Shown piece after piece: positions 33,318 through 44,516 of a stretch of 64,000 bases of DNA. The DNA is taken from contig CACRSC010000045.1 of assembly GCA_902651635.1 (NCBI GenBank), positions 1-64,000 on the forward strand. Direction: 5' to 3'. The position numbers and the translations under genes are program-made. The DNA comes from Mastigamoeba balamuthi (taxonomy: Eukaryota; Evosea; Mastigamoebida; Mastigamoebidae). Every line of letters starts with the position of its first letter. The stretch's first letter is position 1. The notes under the pieces were generated by a model. It did no database searches. It worked only from the letters and a program-made list of their open reading frames with translations, and was not told the origin of the DNA.

Positions 33318-34137
33318 ACGCCGGGCGCTGGGGCTCAGCGGATCAGGGGCGTTACTGTAAAAGGGCCTTTCGGAGTCCTGTCCAGCAACAGGACACCGAA
33401 ATGCAGTAATTCATGGCAGGTCACGACACACACAGGCAACGGAGGGGAGAGTGGCCCGGTGGCGCACAGGGCTTGGCACAAAGACCGAGCACGCGACGTC
33501 GTGGGCAGCATCGTTGGCAGAGGGTTGCGTGGCGCTCAACCGATACTGGCACAGCTTTTTTGCGAAGTGGAGTGGTGCACCTTTTTCAGGCAAATCCAAC
33601 CCGACTGATATCTGTCTGGGTCAGCCCCTCCTTTGCTGAAACTGTAGTGGTGGGTGGCCATTACATTTATCACCCTGACCGTCGTCCCGGAACGGCTTTC
33701 ATTCTCGGTGATTTGAGGCAAACAACTGGTAGTGTTTTTGGACCGAAGATGAATGGACACGTGCCCGTGCAGGTCATAGTCTCATCTGGCAGGGCTCGGA
33801 TCACTCGCGACTCCAGTCACAGGCGGACACAGTCACGTTGTCAGCCGGCTGAGGAACTTTCCTCGACCGTGGCACCTGGCAGCATACGATGCGATGGACA
33901 CCCCCTCCAGAATCGCAAGGCACCCTAACGGCTTGCCACCCTTGGTAATGGCTGGCTCCCTTCATTCCTCTTGAACACACGACGGCTTCTCTTTGGCTCG
34001 AACCAGTTCCTCAGTTCCGGTGGTTTTGAGGACAGTGTTGTGTGACTGATGATGCGCGAGTGCAGTGGGCTCGTGCGTGAGTTGTTGTGCGATGCCTCAT
34101 GGCCTTTGATACACTGGGTGTGCTCAGGAGTTCCACC
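33318..34137. other. intergenic between the two receptor-PARP genes
   Basis: No conserved frame is seen. The stretch probably holds the first exon and promoter of the FG-GAP receptor on the right side of that gene (an ATG near 33413 on the minus strand is a candidate) and the 3' end of the next receptor gene. No repeats or RNA genes were recognised. Confidence 0.4.
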
Positions 34138-37100
34138 TCAGAAGAAGTTGTCCTCTTTCTGGTCGCCGCCCTGCGTCCCCAACTGGTAGCTCTGCAGGCC
34201 CTCGACAATCTCGGGCGGAGCCTGCTGCTGAAGCTGCTGGGGCTCCTGCTGCGGTGACTGCGGCTGCAGCGGCTTACGAGCGTGGCGGTGGCCAGAGCGG
34301 TGCGCGTGGTGGTACTTGGGCCTCACGACGGGGCTCTCTGCCTCGGACGCCGACGACGCCGCTGCCCCGGGCTGCATCAGCGCCGTGCGGATGTTGGGCG
34401 ATGCCACCGCCCTCGTGCGCTCGTCCCCGGACTCGGGCCCCGACAGCGTGTTGCTGACGTCGAGCGCCAGCGTCGAGGGCTTCTGGGCGACCACCAGCGG
34501 CCTCAGTTCCGCAGACCCCGTCGTGCACTCCGAGTACGAGAGGACAGGCGACGCGGCCTCCTTGTTCCTGTAGGCCCTGCGCGTGCGCGTGTTGCTGCCG
34601 ACGACGGGCGACGAGGGGGCCGACTGCTGCTGCTCGGCGGGGGCCGCGTCGATGCCCCTGGGGAGGCTGGGCTGCAGCGTGACGAGGTAGCGCGGGAGGC
34701 ACTGCGAGGCCTCGAAGACGACGATCTCGTGGTAGACGGCCTCGCCGATGTCCTTGACGGGGAAGAACGAAGTTGTGTCGGCGGGGTCGCTGCTGGGGCA
34801 GACGGGCACGAAGTGGGCGTCGTAGTTAGCGTAGGCCGACTTGCCCTCGAGCTTCTCCATGTCGCCGTCGATGACGGGGTAGGCGCTGAAGAACGAGATC
34901 CAGTTGACGAGCAGCGCGCCGTGCGCGTAGACCTGGTAGGCGTACCTGGCGTCTGTCGATGAGTAGAGGCCCTTGCCGAAGAACCCCGTGTCGGTCGTCG
35001 CCAGCGACGCGTAGCCCGCGGTCAGGATGCTCTCGAGCGCGTCGGAGCGCGTGCCGTGCCAGACCATCATCAGGCTGATGTTGGGGTGGTGCGGGTCCTT
35101 GTTGTCGGCCACGATGCCGCGCAGCCTGTTCATCACCTCGCGGCGCAACTCCGGGTTGCTGTCGCACTCCCACTTGGGCTCGAACGCCGCGCTCTTGGCG
35201 CGCCCGTCGAGCTGCGCGAGCCGCGCGTCGAACGCGGCCTCGAGAGTCGCCGAGTACACCGTCTCGACCTTGGCGATGTCGTAGCCCGGCACCGGCGCGC
35301 GCACGTACGACTCCATGACGCGCACGACGTCCGAGGCAGCCGCGGGCCGCAGCGGCTGCGGGTTCTTGGACTTCTTGACGCGCTCGTACTGCGCTTTGTC
35401 AAAGTGCCACACGCGCCAGCGTTGGGTCAGCAGGTTGTTGCGGTACCTCCTGCGGCTCACGGCCGCCACCAGCGCCAGGAGAGCGATCAGCGCCAGCCCA
35501 CCGCCACCAGCAGCCGCGACGATGACGATCGGGAACCCCCCGGACTTGGAGGCCCCCGTCTCGGGGCTGCTGCCCGAGTTGTCCCCCCTGTTGCAGCGCT
35601 TCTTGGCCACGGCCGAGTTGTCGCAGGGCTTGCACTGCGTGTTGCCCGACTCGTAGGTCCCCGAGGGGCAGAGCGTGCACGTGTCCGACCCCGCGGACGA
35701 GATGGTGTCGTTGGGGCAGCGCACGCACGAGGCCCTGTTGTTGGTCTCCTTGGTGCCCGCGGGGCACGCGCTGCAGGGGTCGCACGACGACTGGCCGCTC
35801 GCGAGCGTGACGTGGCCCACGGGGCAGAGCTGGCACTCGACGCGCCCGAACTCGCGCGTGCCGGTGGGGCAGAGCGAGCAGTCGGTCGAGCCCTCGTCGC
35901 TGACGAACCCCGCGGCGCACGGCACGCACGCCCTGTTGGACTCGCGCGTCCCCGCGGGGCACTTGGTGCACTGCTGCGTGTTGCCGTTGCTCGTCTGGCC
36001 CAGCGGGCACGGCTCGCACGACGTCCTGTCCTTCTCGTACGTCCCGGGCGGGCAGCTCGTGCACGCGGTCTTGCCGCTCGTGCTGATCGACCCCGCGCGG
36101 CAGGTGTCGCAGAGGTTGTTGATCTCGCGGGTCCCCGCAGCGCACGGCGTGCACGAGCCCGAGGCGTACGCCGAGGTCTGCCCGGCGGGGCACGGGTCGC
36201 ACGTCAGCCTGTTGTTCTCGTCGGTTCCAGCTGGGCACGCGGTGCACGCCATCGCCCCGGCCCCACTGATGTAGCCGACGGGGCACGGCGTGCACGACAC
36301 GCTGTTGACCGCGCGGGTACCCGCGGGACAGATCGTGCAGCCCGCGGAGCCCTCGGCGCTGACGTAGCCGTCGGCGCACCCGACGCAGAACTCGTGGTAG
36401 TACTCCATCGTGCCGGCCGTGCACTTGCGGCACGCGCCCGACACGGTCGCGATGCTGCCGGCAGGGCAGTCGCCGCACCACGCGGAGCCCTCGGAGCTGA
36501 TGGGCATGCTGGCGCTGCAGTTGGCGCACGCGGTCCTCGCGATCTCGAACGTCCCCTGCGGGCATTTGGTGCACACCGTCGACCTGGCCGCGCTGATGGA
36601 CCCCGCCGCGCACGGGACGCACTCGGCGTGGTTCAGCTCGCGCGTCCCCGCGGGGCAGTCGGTGCAGGCGCCGCCCGGCGAGGCGATCTGGCCGAAGGCG
36701 CACGTGTAGCACGTCGACGAGCCCGTGCCGCTGACTTTGCCGCTGGCGCAGGCGGCGCACGACGTGCGGCCGACCTCGTACGTCATCGCGGGGCACTCGA
36801 CGCAGAACGAGGCCCCGGTGGAGCTCGTGGTTCCCGCGGGGCACGCGTCGCACTGCGTGTGCCACGACTCGTAGGTCCCGGCCGCGCAGGCGGTGCACTT
36901 GGACATCGCGGACGTGCGGATCTGGCCGGCCGGGCACGTCGCGCACGAGGCCGGTGACGTGGAGTTGTCGTAGTACGTGCCCTCGGGGCACTGCCCGCAG
37001 GCGATAGACCCGGGCTCGCTGACGGTGCCCGCGGCGCAGGCGGCGCACTGCGTGTGGCCGACCTCGCGCGTCCCCCGAGGGCACTGCGAGCACGACGTCG

Positions 37101-39570
37101 ACATGGCGGCGCTGACGAACCCCGGGGGGCACGCGGCGCACTCGACGCCGCCGCCCGACGAGTACGTCCCCGCGGGGCACACGGAGCAGTCGACCGAGCC
37201 CGCGGCGCTGCTGTACCCCGACGGGCACGCCGTGCAGTTGATGTGCGACATCTCGCGCGTCCCCGCGGGGCACTGCACGCAGCGCGCGGCCGCCGAGGAG
37301 ATGTACCCGCTGGGGCAGGCCGTGCAGGCCGCCGAGCCCGTCGAGCTGACCATCCCGGCCGAGCACGCGGCGCACGTCTTGCCGTTGGACGAGTAGGAGC
37401 CGGCGCCGCACGGCGTGCAGCCCGCGGCCCCGTCGCCGCTGACGGTCCCCGCGGCGCAGGGCGCACAGACCTGCTGCCCGCTGGCGTAGGTCCCCGCCAG
37501 GCACTTCCTGCACGTCAGCCCGTCGATGGTGACGTAGCCCGTCGAGCAGGAGGTGCACGACGTCGAGCCCGCCGACGTGCTGATCTGCCCGCGCGGGCAG
37601 GGCGTGCAGACGCGGGCGAGCTCGTAGGTCCCCAGCGGGCACGGCGAGCACGACGAGGCGCCCAGGGGGCTCGACTGCCCCGCGGGGCACAGCGAGCACG
37701 AGAGGTGCGTGGTCGTGTAGCGGCCCACCTGGCACTTGGTGCACGAGGCCGAGGCAGCGGCGCTGATCTGGCCGTCGGGGCACGCGAGGCAGACGCTCGC
37801 GTTGGGCGCCGCGTACGTGCCCGCCGCGCACGACGTGCAGTCGGTGGCCCCCGCGGGGCTGATGAAGCCCGTCTGGCACGGCGCGCAGTTCCACTGCGAC
37901 GAGGTGCCCGCGGGGCACTTGATGCACGTGCAGGCGCCCGAGACGTTGCGCGGGACCCATCCGGACGAGCACTCGGGGCAGAGGTTGAACAGGCACGGCG
38001 TCGCAGAGAAGATGGCGGGCACCGTCGTCGACGCAGACGCCGTCGTGTCCTCGAGGTTGAGCACGCGGGCGCCCGAGCAACCGAAGAACGAGCCCTTCTC
38101 GGCGGTCCCGCCCGTCGAGACCACGCCGGGGCCGAACGTCAGCGTGAAGAGGCTCAGGGCCGTCGTTACGTTGCCATTGACGCCCGTGTCCCCGCTGCTG
38201 AAGAGGACGGAGCCGCCCATCACGGGGCTCTCAGGGTACGGCGGGTTCTGGAACGGCTGCACGACGCAGTTGGAGAATGTCGTCGCCGAGATGCTCGCCT
38301 TGCTCCTCAGTATGCGCAGCGCCGCGCCCCCGCGCCCCGTTGAAGTGATGTCGGCGAACGTCGTCCCGGATACGACGACGTTGGCGTAGTCGGCGATGAC
38401 GGCGCTCTGAGGGTTGACGTCGGGGGGGCTGAGGCAGCCGTAGGTAGTGCCGACGAGGTTGATGGACGCGAACTCGCTGTTGGTCATCGCGAAGTCCATG
38501 ATCTGGTAGGGGTACTGCGAGATCTGCGGCCTCTCGCCCAGAATGCCCACGGCGCCGGTGACGAGGTTGGCCCCCCTGACGTGCAGGTTGTCGATCGTGA
38601 GGTCCGAGACGGTGGCGGCGAACAGGAGCGTGGCAGAGACGTTGGACAGGTACGCGTTGCGCACGACGGCGCTCGCATAGGCGCGCGTGTCGCCCGCCAG
38701 CTTGCCGTGCTGGCCGTCGACCATCAGGAAGCCCCGGCCCATGTACGAGTTGGTCACGTTGAGACCGTCCAGGGTGAGGTGGGCCCCGCGGACCACCACG
38801 ACCTGCTGCCACGCGTCGATGCCCCAGTAGGCCTCCCCGAGGAAGTAGGGCGTCACCCACCAGCAGCAGCCGTACGACTCCGCGTTCCAGCCATTGACGT
38901 TGAGATCACGGATGGCAAGCTTGCTCGCGCCAGACGGGCTGGTGACGGCGGCGGCGGGTGTGACGTACCTGATCAGGGTGCCGACGCGCAGGCTCGTGAG
39001 CGTCGTCATGCGGGCCGAGAGGCCCGAGACGAGCGAGTCTCCGATGACCCTTGTGTTCTCCATGTCCAGGAACATCACCCAATCGTGCGGGCCGTCGGTC
39101 AGCTGGAACGCAACTGCCGAGACGGTCACGGGGATATCGACAGTGTAGATGACGCGGCACTGAATGCACGCCTCGACGATGAATACGTTGGACAGCACAA
39201 AGGATGAGCCGACGCCACCGGTGACGATGAACGTGTTGACGTACATGCTGGTCTTCCTACTCGTGTCCACGACGGTCGTCTGGCTGCTCTCGCCGGTGAT
39301 CGTGAAGGCCTTGCCCGCGGGTACCGTCACGGTGACGGCCGAGGTGACCACGTGGCGCGCCGCCGAGAGGCTGACGGTGTCTACCCCGCTCACCGACACC
39401 GCGTAGGCGATGCTCGCGCAGGGGTTGAACGGGTCCGTGCACGAGCCCGTGTCCACGCCCTCGGGCGCCACGTACGCCGTGAACGCCGCGACCTCCATGC
39501 CCGCGCACAGCAGCGCTAGCACCAGCGGGACCAGTGGGGCTCCGGCCCCCGTGCATCTTCTAGTTTCCAT
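34138..39570 (-). CDS. transmembrane receptor: beta-helix and GCC2/GCC3 Cys repeats outside, PARP domain inside
   Basis: A single exon of 1810 codons starts at the ATG at 39570, whose product opens with a signal peptide (LVPLVLALLCAGMEVAA). About 500 residues of right-handed beta-helix type follow. Then come about forty CxxC half-repeats of GCC2/GCC3 (ephrin-receptor-like) type, typically CPAGTYE ... CxxCPAGxxS. A membrane helix (VIVAAAGGGGLALIALLALV) with RRRYRN leads to a cytoplasmic PARP domain: His in VWHGTRSDALE, Tyr in FFGKGLYSS and Glu in HEIVVFEASQ, so the H-Y-E triad is kept. A Pro/Gln-rich tail closes the protein. The design parallels receptor kinases, with ADP-ribosylation in place of phosphorylation. 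It lies next to a second receptor-PARP on the same strand. In-frame upstream codons to 39678 are judged to be 5' UTR. Confidence 0.88.
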   Translation of the reverse strand: METRRCTGAGAPLVPLVLALLCAGMEVAAFTAYVAPEGVDTGSCTDPFNPCASIAYAVSVSGVDTVSLSAARHVVTSAVTVTVPAGKAFTITGESSQTTVVDTSRKTSMYVNTFIVTGGVGSSFVLSNVFIVEACIQCRVIYTVDIPVTVSAVAFQLTDGPHDWVMFLDMENTRVIGDSLVSGLSARMTTLTSLRVGTLIRYVTPAAAVTSPSGASKLAIRDLNVNGWNAESYGCCWWVTPYFLGEAYWGIDAWQQVVVVRGAHLTLDGLNVTNSYMGRGFLMVDGQHGKLAGDTRAYASAVVRNAYLSNVSATLLFAATVSDLTIDNLHVRGANLVTGAVGILGERPQISQYPYQIMDFAMTNSEFASINLVGTTYGCLSPPDVNPQSAVIADYANVVVSGTTFADITSTGRGGAALRILRSKASISATTFSNCVVQPFQNPPYPESPVMGGSVLFSSGDTGVNGNVTTALSLFTLTFGPGVVSTGGTAEKGSFFGCSGARVLNLEDTTASASTTVPAIFSATPCLFNLCPECSSGWVPRNVSGACTCIKCPAGTSSQWNCAPCQTGFISPAGATDCTSCAAGTYAAPNASVCLACPDGQISAAASASCTKCQVGRYTTTHLSCSLCPAGQSSPLGASSCSPCPLGTYELARVCTPCPRGQISTSAGSTSCTSCSTGYVTIDGLTCRKCLAGTYASGQQVCAPCAAGTVSGDGAAGCTPCGAGSYSSNGKTCAACSAGMVSSTGSAACTACPSGYISSAAARCVQCPAGTREMSHINCTACPSGYSSAAGSVDCSVCPAGTYSSGGGVECAACPPGFVSAAMSTSCSQCPRGTREVGHTQCAACAAGTVSEPGSIACGQCPEGTYYDNSTSPASCATCPAGQIRTSAMSKCTACAAGTYESWHTQCDACPAGTTSSTGASFCVECPAMTYEVGRTSCAACASGKVSGTGSSTCYTCAFGQIASPGGACTDCPAGTRELNHAECVPCAAGSISAARSTVCTKCPQGTFEIARTACANCSASMPISSEGSAWCGDCPAGSIATVSGACRKCTAGTMEYYHEFCVGCADGYVSAEGSAGCTICPAGTRAVNSVSCTPCPVGYISGAGAMACTACPAGTDENNRLTCDPCPAGQTSAYASGSCTPCAAGTREINNLCDTCRAGSISTSGKTACTSCPPGTYEKDRTSCEPCPLGQTSNGNTQQCTKCPAGTRESNRACVPCAAGFVSDEGSTDCSLCPTGTREFGRVECQLCPVGHVTLASGQSSCDPCSACPAGTKETNNRASCVRCPNDTISSAGSDTCTLCPSGTYESGNTQCKPCDNSAVAKKRCNRGDNSGSSPETGASKSGGFPIVIVAAAGGGGLALIALLALVAAVSRRRYRNNLLTQRWRVWHFDKAQYERVKKSKNPQPLRPAAASDVVRVMESYVRAPVPGYDIAKVETVYSATLEAAFDARLAQLDGRAKSAAFEPKWECDSNPELRREVMNRLRGIVADNKDPHHPNISLMMVWHGTRSDALESILTAGYASLATTDTGFFGKGLYSSTDARYAYQVYAHGALLVNWISFFSAYPVIDGDMEKLEGKSAYANYDAHFVPVCPSSDPADTTSFFPVKDIGEAVYHEIVVFEASQCLPRYLVTLQPSLPRGIDAAPAEQQQSAPSSPVVGSNTRTRRAYRNKEAASPVLSYSECTTGSAELRPLVVAQKPSTLALDVSNTLSGPESGDERTRAVASPNIRTALMQPGAAASSASEAESPVVRPKYHHAHRSGHRHARKPLQPQSPQQEPQQLQQQAPPEIVEGLQSYQLGTQGGDQKEDNFF

Positions 39571-40442
39571 TGTCCCTAGCTGCCCCAGGTGGTTTGCTGA
39601 TTTCGGATCTGCTCTCCCTGCGTTGCCGGCAGAGCGAATACAGTGAGACACGTTCGTCCTCCCCCCCCTTCCCTTCACGGCCCCGTTGGCCCACGATGGG
39701 GCCTCGATCTCAGAGCAGTTTCATTCTTGAGAAGGAGGCCACAGTTGCCTCCAATCTCACACGAGGCGCTGGCCAGGTCACCTCCTCGACGGGGGGGCGA
39801 GTGGTTGGGTGGTTGGGTGGTGGGGGCCCTCACCCTGATGGCTGTGAGCCTCGTAGTGCTGCAGAGGTCTGTGCTCGATGCTTGTTGTTGTGAAATGGAC
39901 GGATTCCACGCCTCGGGTACACGCATTTCACGCCGTGGAATTCTTTCGTCAACAGGCCCTATTTCTGGAACAGCCGCCGCCCATTCTTGCCGGTTCTCTC
40001 TGCTCTGATCCTCATTGCTGCCGGGGCCACATGCGTGGCGGGCCAGTTGCCTCGCCCTCTGACCGGACGGCGGAGGTGTTCGCACCTGCGTGCAGGGGCT
40101 GCCAGCCGAGACCCCAAGGCCCCCAGGCCAGACGGGGAAAAGCACGATTGGCACTGCTCTTCCACCCCCAGCGGGCATTGGACCATTTCCGCCGGCGAAG
40201 ATCGTTTTCCGATCTCGCGGCCTGGCGGTGCAGAGGTCTGGGTCAGGCACCTCCACGAAGACAGAGATCGGGGAGTCCTTGTGCTGGCACGCCTTCATCT
40301 CCTACAGACCGACCGGATCAGCTTGATATCTGATGCCCGATTTCATCCCTCGGAATCCGCCAAGAAGATCAGCCAAGCCAAGGTTTTCCTCTGGTCACTG
40401 GGGGGCGAGTTTTTTTTTGAAACCCGGTCTCCAACGGTTCTG
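39571..40442. other. divergent intergenic region
   Basis: This is the shared upstream region of the PARP receptor and the C2/WW gene. No gene is recognised. An imperfect inverted repeat surrounds 39900-39950 (GATTCCACGCC ... GCCGTGGAATTC) and a G-rich GGGTGGTTGGGTGG run lies near 39805. Confidence 0.4.
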
Positions 40443-43400
40443 ATGGCGGTGCCAGTGAGCTTCACGGTGGCGCTTTCGGCGTTCAAGGTTTCCGAGGCGC
40501 TCCCGCTCATCGGACGCCGCCTGGCCATCGACGTGGACTTTGGAGGCCTCAAAGTGCCCCGCGGCGAGCCCGTGCAGGCCGCCCCGCCCGGCGTGGCCGC
40601 CTGGGTCTTCACGAACCGCTTCACCTACGACGCCCCGACCCTCGCCGCCCTCCGAGAGCGCTCGCTGAGCGCCAGTACGCCAACGCGCCGTTTGCTTCTG
40701 CGCAGCGCCCCGATTTCCTAGATTCCGAAATTTTGTCTTTTTCTTGCTGTTCTGCAAATATCACCTTCCCTGATTGGCAGTGGCGGCTGTCTTTTCTGCT
40801 CCTCTGACGTGGCGGCCAATGCGCAGCGCTTGTGGATGTGACGGAGGAGTCCTCGGCCAAGGCCGTGGGGCTCTGCAGGGTCGACCTGCACACCCTGGCC
40901 ACGGGGCCTCCCTCGCAGACGCTCTCCCTGCGCTCACCCGTGCGCCCCCCACCTCCGTGCGCTCCGCCGGTGGATGACGTGGCACTGCGCAGGACGGGGG
41001 CGCCGTCGGCAGGGTCCAGTTCGTGGTCGAGATGCAGCAGGTGACGCAGGTGCAGTTCTCGCTGAGCGAGGCGGGAGTCGACAAGTGGGCTGGCGACGCC
41101 AAGGCCATGCAGCTCTCCTTCTACGTCACCAAGTGCGTCACGATTCGTTTCCTGGCGGAAAATATCTCCCCCTCCCCTGCACGTGGCCGCTGACCACGGG
41201 CCACCCCCCACGCAGGCACAAGCACGACGGCAAGGCGCAGTCGGACAAGGTGCCGGTCGAGGGCGGCTCGGCGAGGATCCCGCGGGCGCTGGCGTTCGCG
41301 CTGACCATCTCGCTCAAGGACCTCGTCTGCGAGTCCCTCATGGTCGTCGCCAAGGCCGGCAAGGCCACCGCCAAGTGCAAGGCCCGTCCACCGCGGGGTG
41401 CCAAGAGGAGAGAGCGCTTTTGCTGGGGGACCGAACCCGAAATTTCAATTGAAAGAAATTAATTGAATTGGGCGCAGTTAAAAACCCACAAAATTGCGGA
41501 CTGAATTTCGAAATCCACAGATGCCGCTGTCGCGGCTCTTGAGGATCGAGCTGCCGGCCGAGGTGGAGAAGGACGTCGTGGGCGAGGGCAAGGAGACGGT
41601 GGGGGTGCTGCGGGGCACGGTGGACCTCAGGAACCTGCCGGCGCTGGCGCAGATGGAGGGCGGCGAGAACACCGACGGCGGCGTCTCGGGCGGCAGGCGC
41701 ATCCTCGAGTCCCTGCCGCTGCCCAGCACCGGCGCACAGGCCCACATCGAGGCCGCCAGCACCCCCCAGCAGCCCCCCACCGACGTCGCACTGGCGTCTC
41801 CAGAGAAGCAGCAGCAGCAGCAGCCGCTGGGGAGCCCAGCGGCGAGCAGGAAGGACAAGAGCGCCCCCGCAGTCGGCTTCGCACTCGCTCTGCCTGTGCA
41901 GCAGCAGCAGCAGCAGCAGCCGCTGCTGGGGGACCCCGCGGAGGGCAGGAAGGAGGACAGCGGCAGCGCGGTGTCGGCGAGCCCGCGGCAGCTCAGCGCG
42001 CGGTCGAAGCACAGCACGCCGACGGACAGGTCGCTGGCGATCGACGCGGAGGCGCTGGCCAAGTTCAGGGCCGAGGAGGAGGCGAGACTGCAGCACGCGC
42101 TCGAGGGCACGGCGCAGCCCAACGCCCTCGCGACGCCCTCGCCCGCCGACACAGCAGCAGGGACTGGCGGCGTCCAGGACGGGGCGGTGCCCACGATCGT
42201 GGTGGCGCCGTCGGACAGGGCCATACAGCCGCACGTGAGCCCGTTGCTGCCGGCGGCCCACGCGCTGCTGGCGCAGCACCAGCCGACGCCCAGGATCGAG
42301 GAGGAGGCGCTGCAGCCGCTGCCGGAGCCGTGGCAGATGATCCCGGACCCCGCGTGCCCCAGCAGCCGCGTCTACTTCAACCCGTGGACGGGCGTCACGC
42401 AGACGGAGAGGCCCACGGCCGAGCAGGCGGCGGTCCCCAACAGCGCGCTGGTGGCGGGCGTGCCGGCGACGCTGGATCTCGGGCTGCCCAGCAACTCGGC
42501 GGCGGACATCCCGTCAGAGATCGTCGTGGTACCGCCGAAGGCCGAGGACGCCGTGGTGCCCGCCAAGGCGGAGGAGAAGAGGGACAAGAGCAAGGACGAC
42601 AAGGAGAAGAGGCACTCGCACAAGCACAAGGAAAAGGACATAGACAAGGACAGGCCGCACCGCTCCAAGACTAAGGCCAAGGCGCGCTGCTCCCTCCGAT
42701 GTCGATGCGTACTGCCCGTTCACTGGTCTTTTCCCCCCCATCGCACAGGAACTTGAAGAGAGGAGCGGCCACGGCGAGCTGAAGCACTCGGCGTCGCTCC
42801 GCCTGCCGAAGAGCAAGGGCACGAAAGAGCTGCCTGCCGGGTGGCTCATGCAGACGGACCCCAACACGGACAGGCACGGCGGCCCCTCACTGCAATGCCC
42901 CTCAGACGTCTGACTGGCCTGTCGCAACAGGTCTTTCTTCGTCTACACGGCGACGGACCACCGCCAGTGGACGGCTCCCACGGGGGCCCCGCTGCCCTCC
43001 GGGTGGGCCGAGAGCACCGACGGGGCCTCGGGCCGCACGTTCTACGTGAACAAGCAGACGGGGGTCTCGCAGTGGCAGAGGCCCCCGTGCGCCGTGGGGC
43101 CGCCGCCGCCCAAGCCGTCTGTGGCCTCGCTGCCCTCGGGGTGGATCGAGCAGCTCGAGAAGGCCTCGCACCGCTCGTTCTTCGTCAACATCGCCACGGG
43201 GCAGACCTCATGGTACCCCCCCGCCGGCAGCGCCTCCAGCCAAGTCCAGGTCGTCGTCGCAGCCCCTCCGGTGCCCGTGCCGCTGTCGGTGCCCGTGGCA
43301 GCCGTGAGGTCCCCAGTCATCGCCGCCTCGGTGGTGCCCGAGGGGTGGGTCGTGGCCCGCGACCCCTCTTCTGGCCGCACGATGTACGTAAACACAGCTA

Positions 43401-43924
43401 CGGGCAAGGGCCAGTGGGAGCCGCCAGTACAGCAGAGTCTGCCACCTGGCTGGGTGGCCACCCGGGACACACAGGGCCGCATGCTGTTCGTCAACTCCGC
43501 GACGGGAACCGCGCAGTGGACGCCGCCTGCAGCCCCGGCCGCCCCCGTTGCTGCCCCGCTCCCCCCGGGGTGGATTGCGACGCGGGACCCCAGCGGGCGC
43601 GTGCTGTTCGTCGACCAGCGCACGGGCGTCAGTCAGTGGACCCCGCCAGGTGTGGCCGCCGCTGTCCCCGCTGTACAGGCCGCCCCGGCAGCCGCGGCGG
43701 CGGTCGCGCAGCCAAAGGCGACGTTCCAGGTGCCCAAGAAGAGGACAGTGGATCCGCCGCCAGGAGTGCACCTGCCCCCCGGGTGGTTCGCGGCGCTGGA
43801 CCGGAAGAACCGCACGTTCTACTTCAACCCGGACATCGGGTGCGTACGGGCCCACCCGCAACCGGAGACTGACGCTCGCGAACCTGACAGGAAGAAGCAG
43901 TGGGACCCCCCGGTGGCGATCTGA
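40443..43924 (+). CDS. scaffold protein with C2-like N-terminus and eight WW domains
   Basis: Exons 40443-40674, 40827-40939, 40993-41132, 41216-about 41381, 41521-42708, 42749-42873, 42931-43839 and 43891-43924 give about 968 residues. Two C2-like beta domains (NT-C2 style) fill the first 270 residues. A Gln/Pro-rich disordered part with one WW domain, a Lys/Asp/Glu-rich coiled region and then seven consecutive WW domains of the LPPGW ... FVNxxTGxxQWxPP type follow. WW domains bind Pro-rich ligands and C2 domains bind membranes or partners, so a scaffold is inferred. The join at 41381/41521 works only with a GC donor (AAG then GCCCGT). If it is wrong, this is two genes, with the second starting at the ATG at 41521. 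The intron at 42874-42930 is clearly GC-AG, since reading through gives a stop inside a WW domain. Confidence 0.75.
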
Positions 43925-44516
43925 CGAGGCCGCAAGGCAGTTGTGATACCACGTTTGTATGCAGCAACAGAGGCACACAGGAGAGGAGATTTCGCCCTGG
44001 CTCAACCCTTCATAAGCGGTGGGGGCTTGCGCGTGAGGGTTGCAATTCGAGGAGCGCGTGTGCCCCCGGGTGTGCGTGGTGCCTGCGGGGCTTGCACCGG
44101 CTTGCTGTCCACGCTATACTTTTCTTTCCAGCTGGTAATCGGCTGAGACGTATTCTCATGGCGTTGGCGCTCTTTCTGCATTCCCTCGGAGCGTCTGCTT
44201 GTGCGCTGCCAACAACTGTTTTGAGCTAGGCAGACGCTACCGTCTCGTGCCGAAACGCGCAATGATGATCGTGCGCTCATCGCACTGTCAAGCACCACTC
44301 GTGTGGAGGGCTTGCACGCCTCGAGTAATTTATACCCATACCCACGCAACCCTTCCGACACCACATACAGACCAGATCTCGGACATTCCGTTCGCAGTAC
44401 CTCATGAGAGAACAGGAGCTATGACTGTGCCTGTCACATGGCAACGAGGGGCCCTCATGCGAAGCAGCAGGCATGGAAGAAGAACAGCGGTGCGAGGCCG
44501 CCTGGATGGTGGCCAT
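43925..44516. other. intergenic between convergent genes
   Basis: The stretch lies between the stop codons of the WW and RCC1 genes. No gene, RNA or repeat is recognised. Confidence 0.5.

Noticed and set aside
35399-38080. Minus-strand frame of 893 codons inside the Cys-repeat receptor
   Set aside because: It is a shifted-frame shadow of a repetitive GC-rich coding sequence, rich in Arg and Pro and without motifs.
39987-40442. Upstream in-frame extension of the C2/WW gene
   Set aside because: The frame is open to 39987, but it lacks an ATG and its content has no C2-like pattern; the ATG at 40443 fits the domain start.
41338-42279. Minus-strand frame with Leu/Arg repeats opposite the WW gene
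   Set aside because: Antisense shadow of the Gln/Pro-rich region; no motif or splice support.
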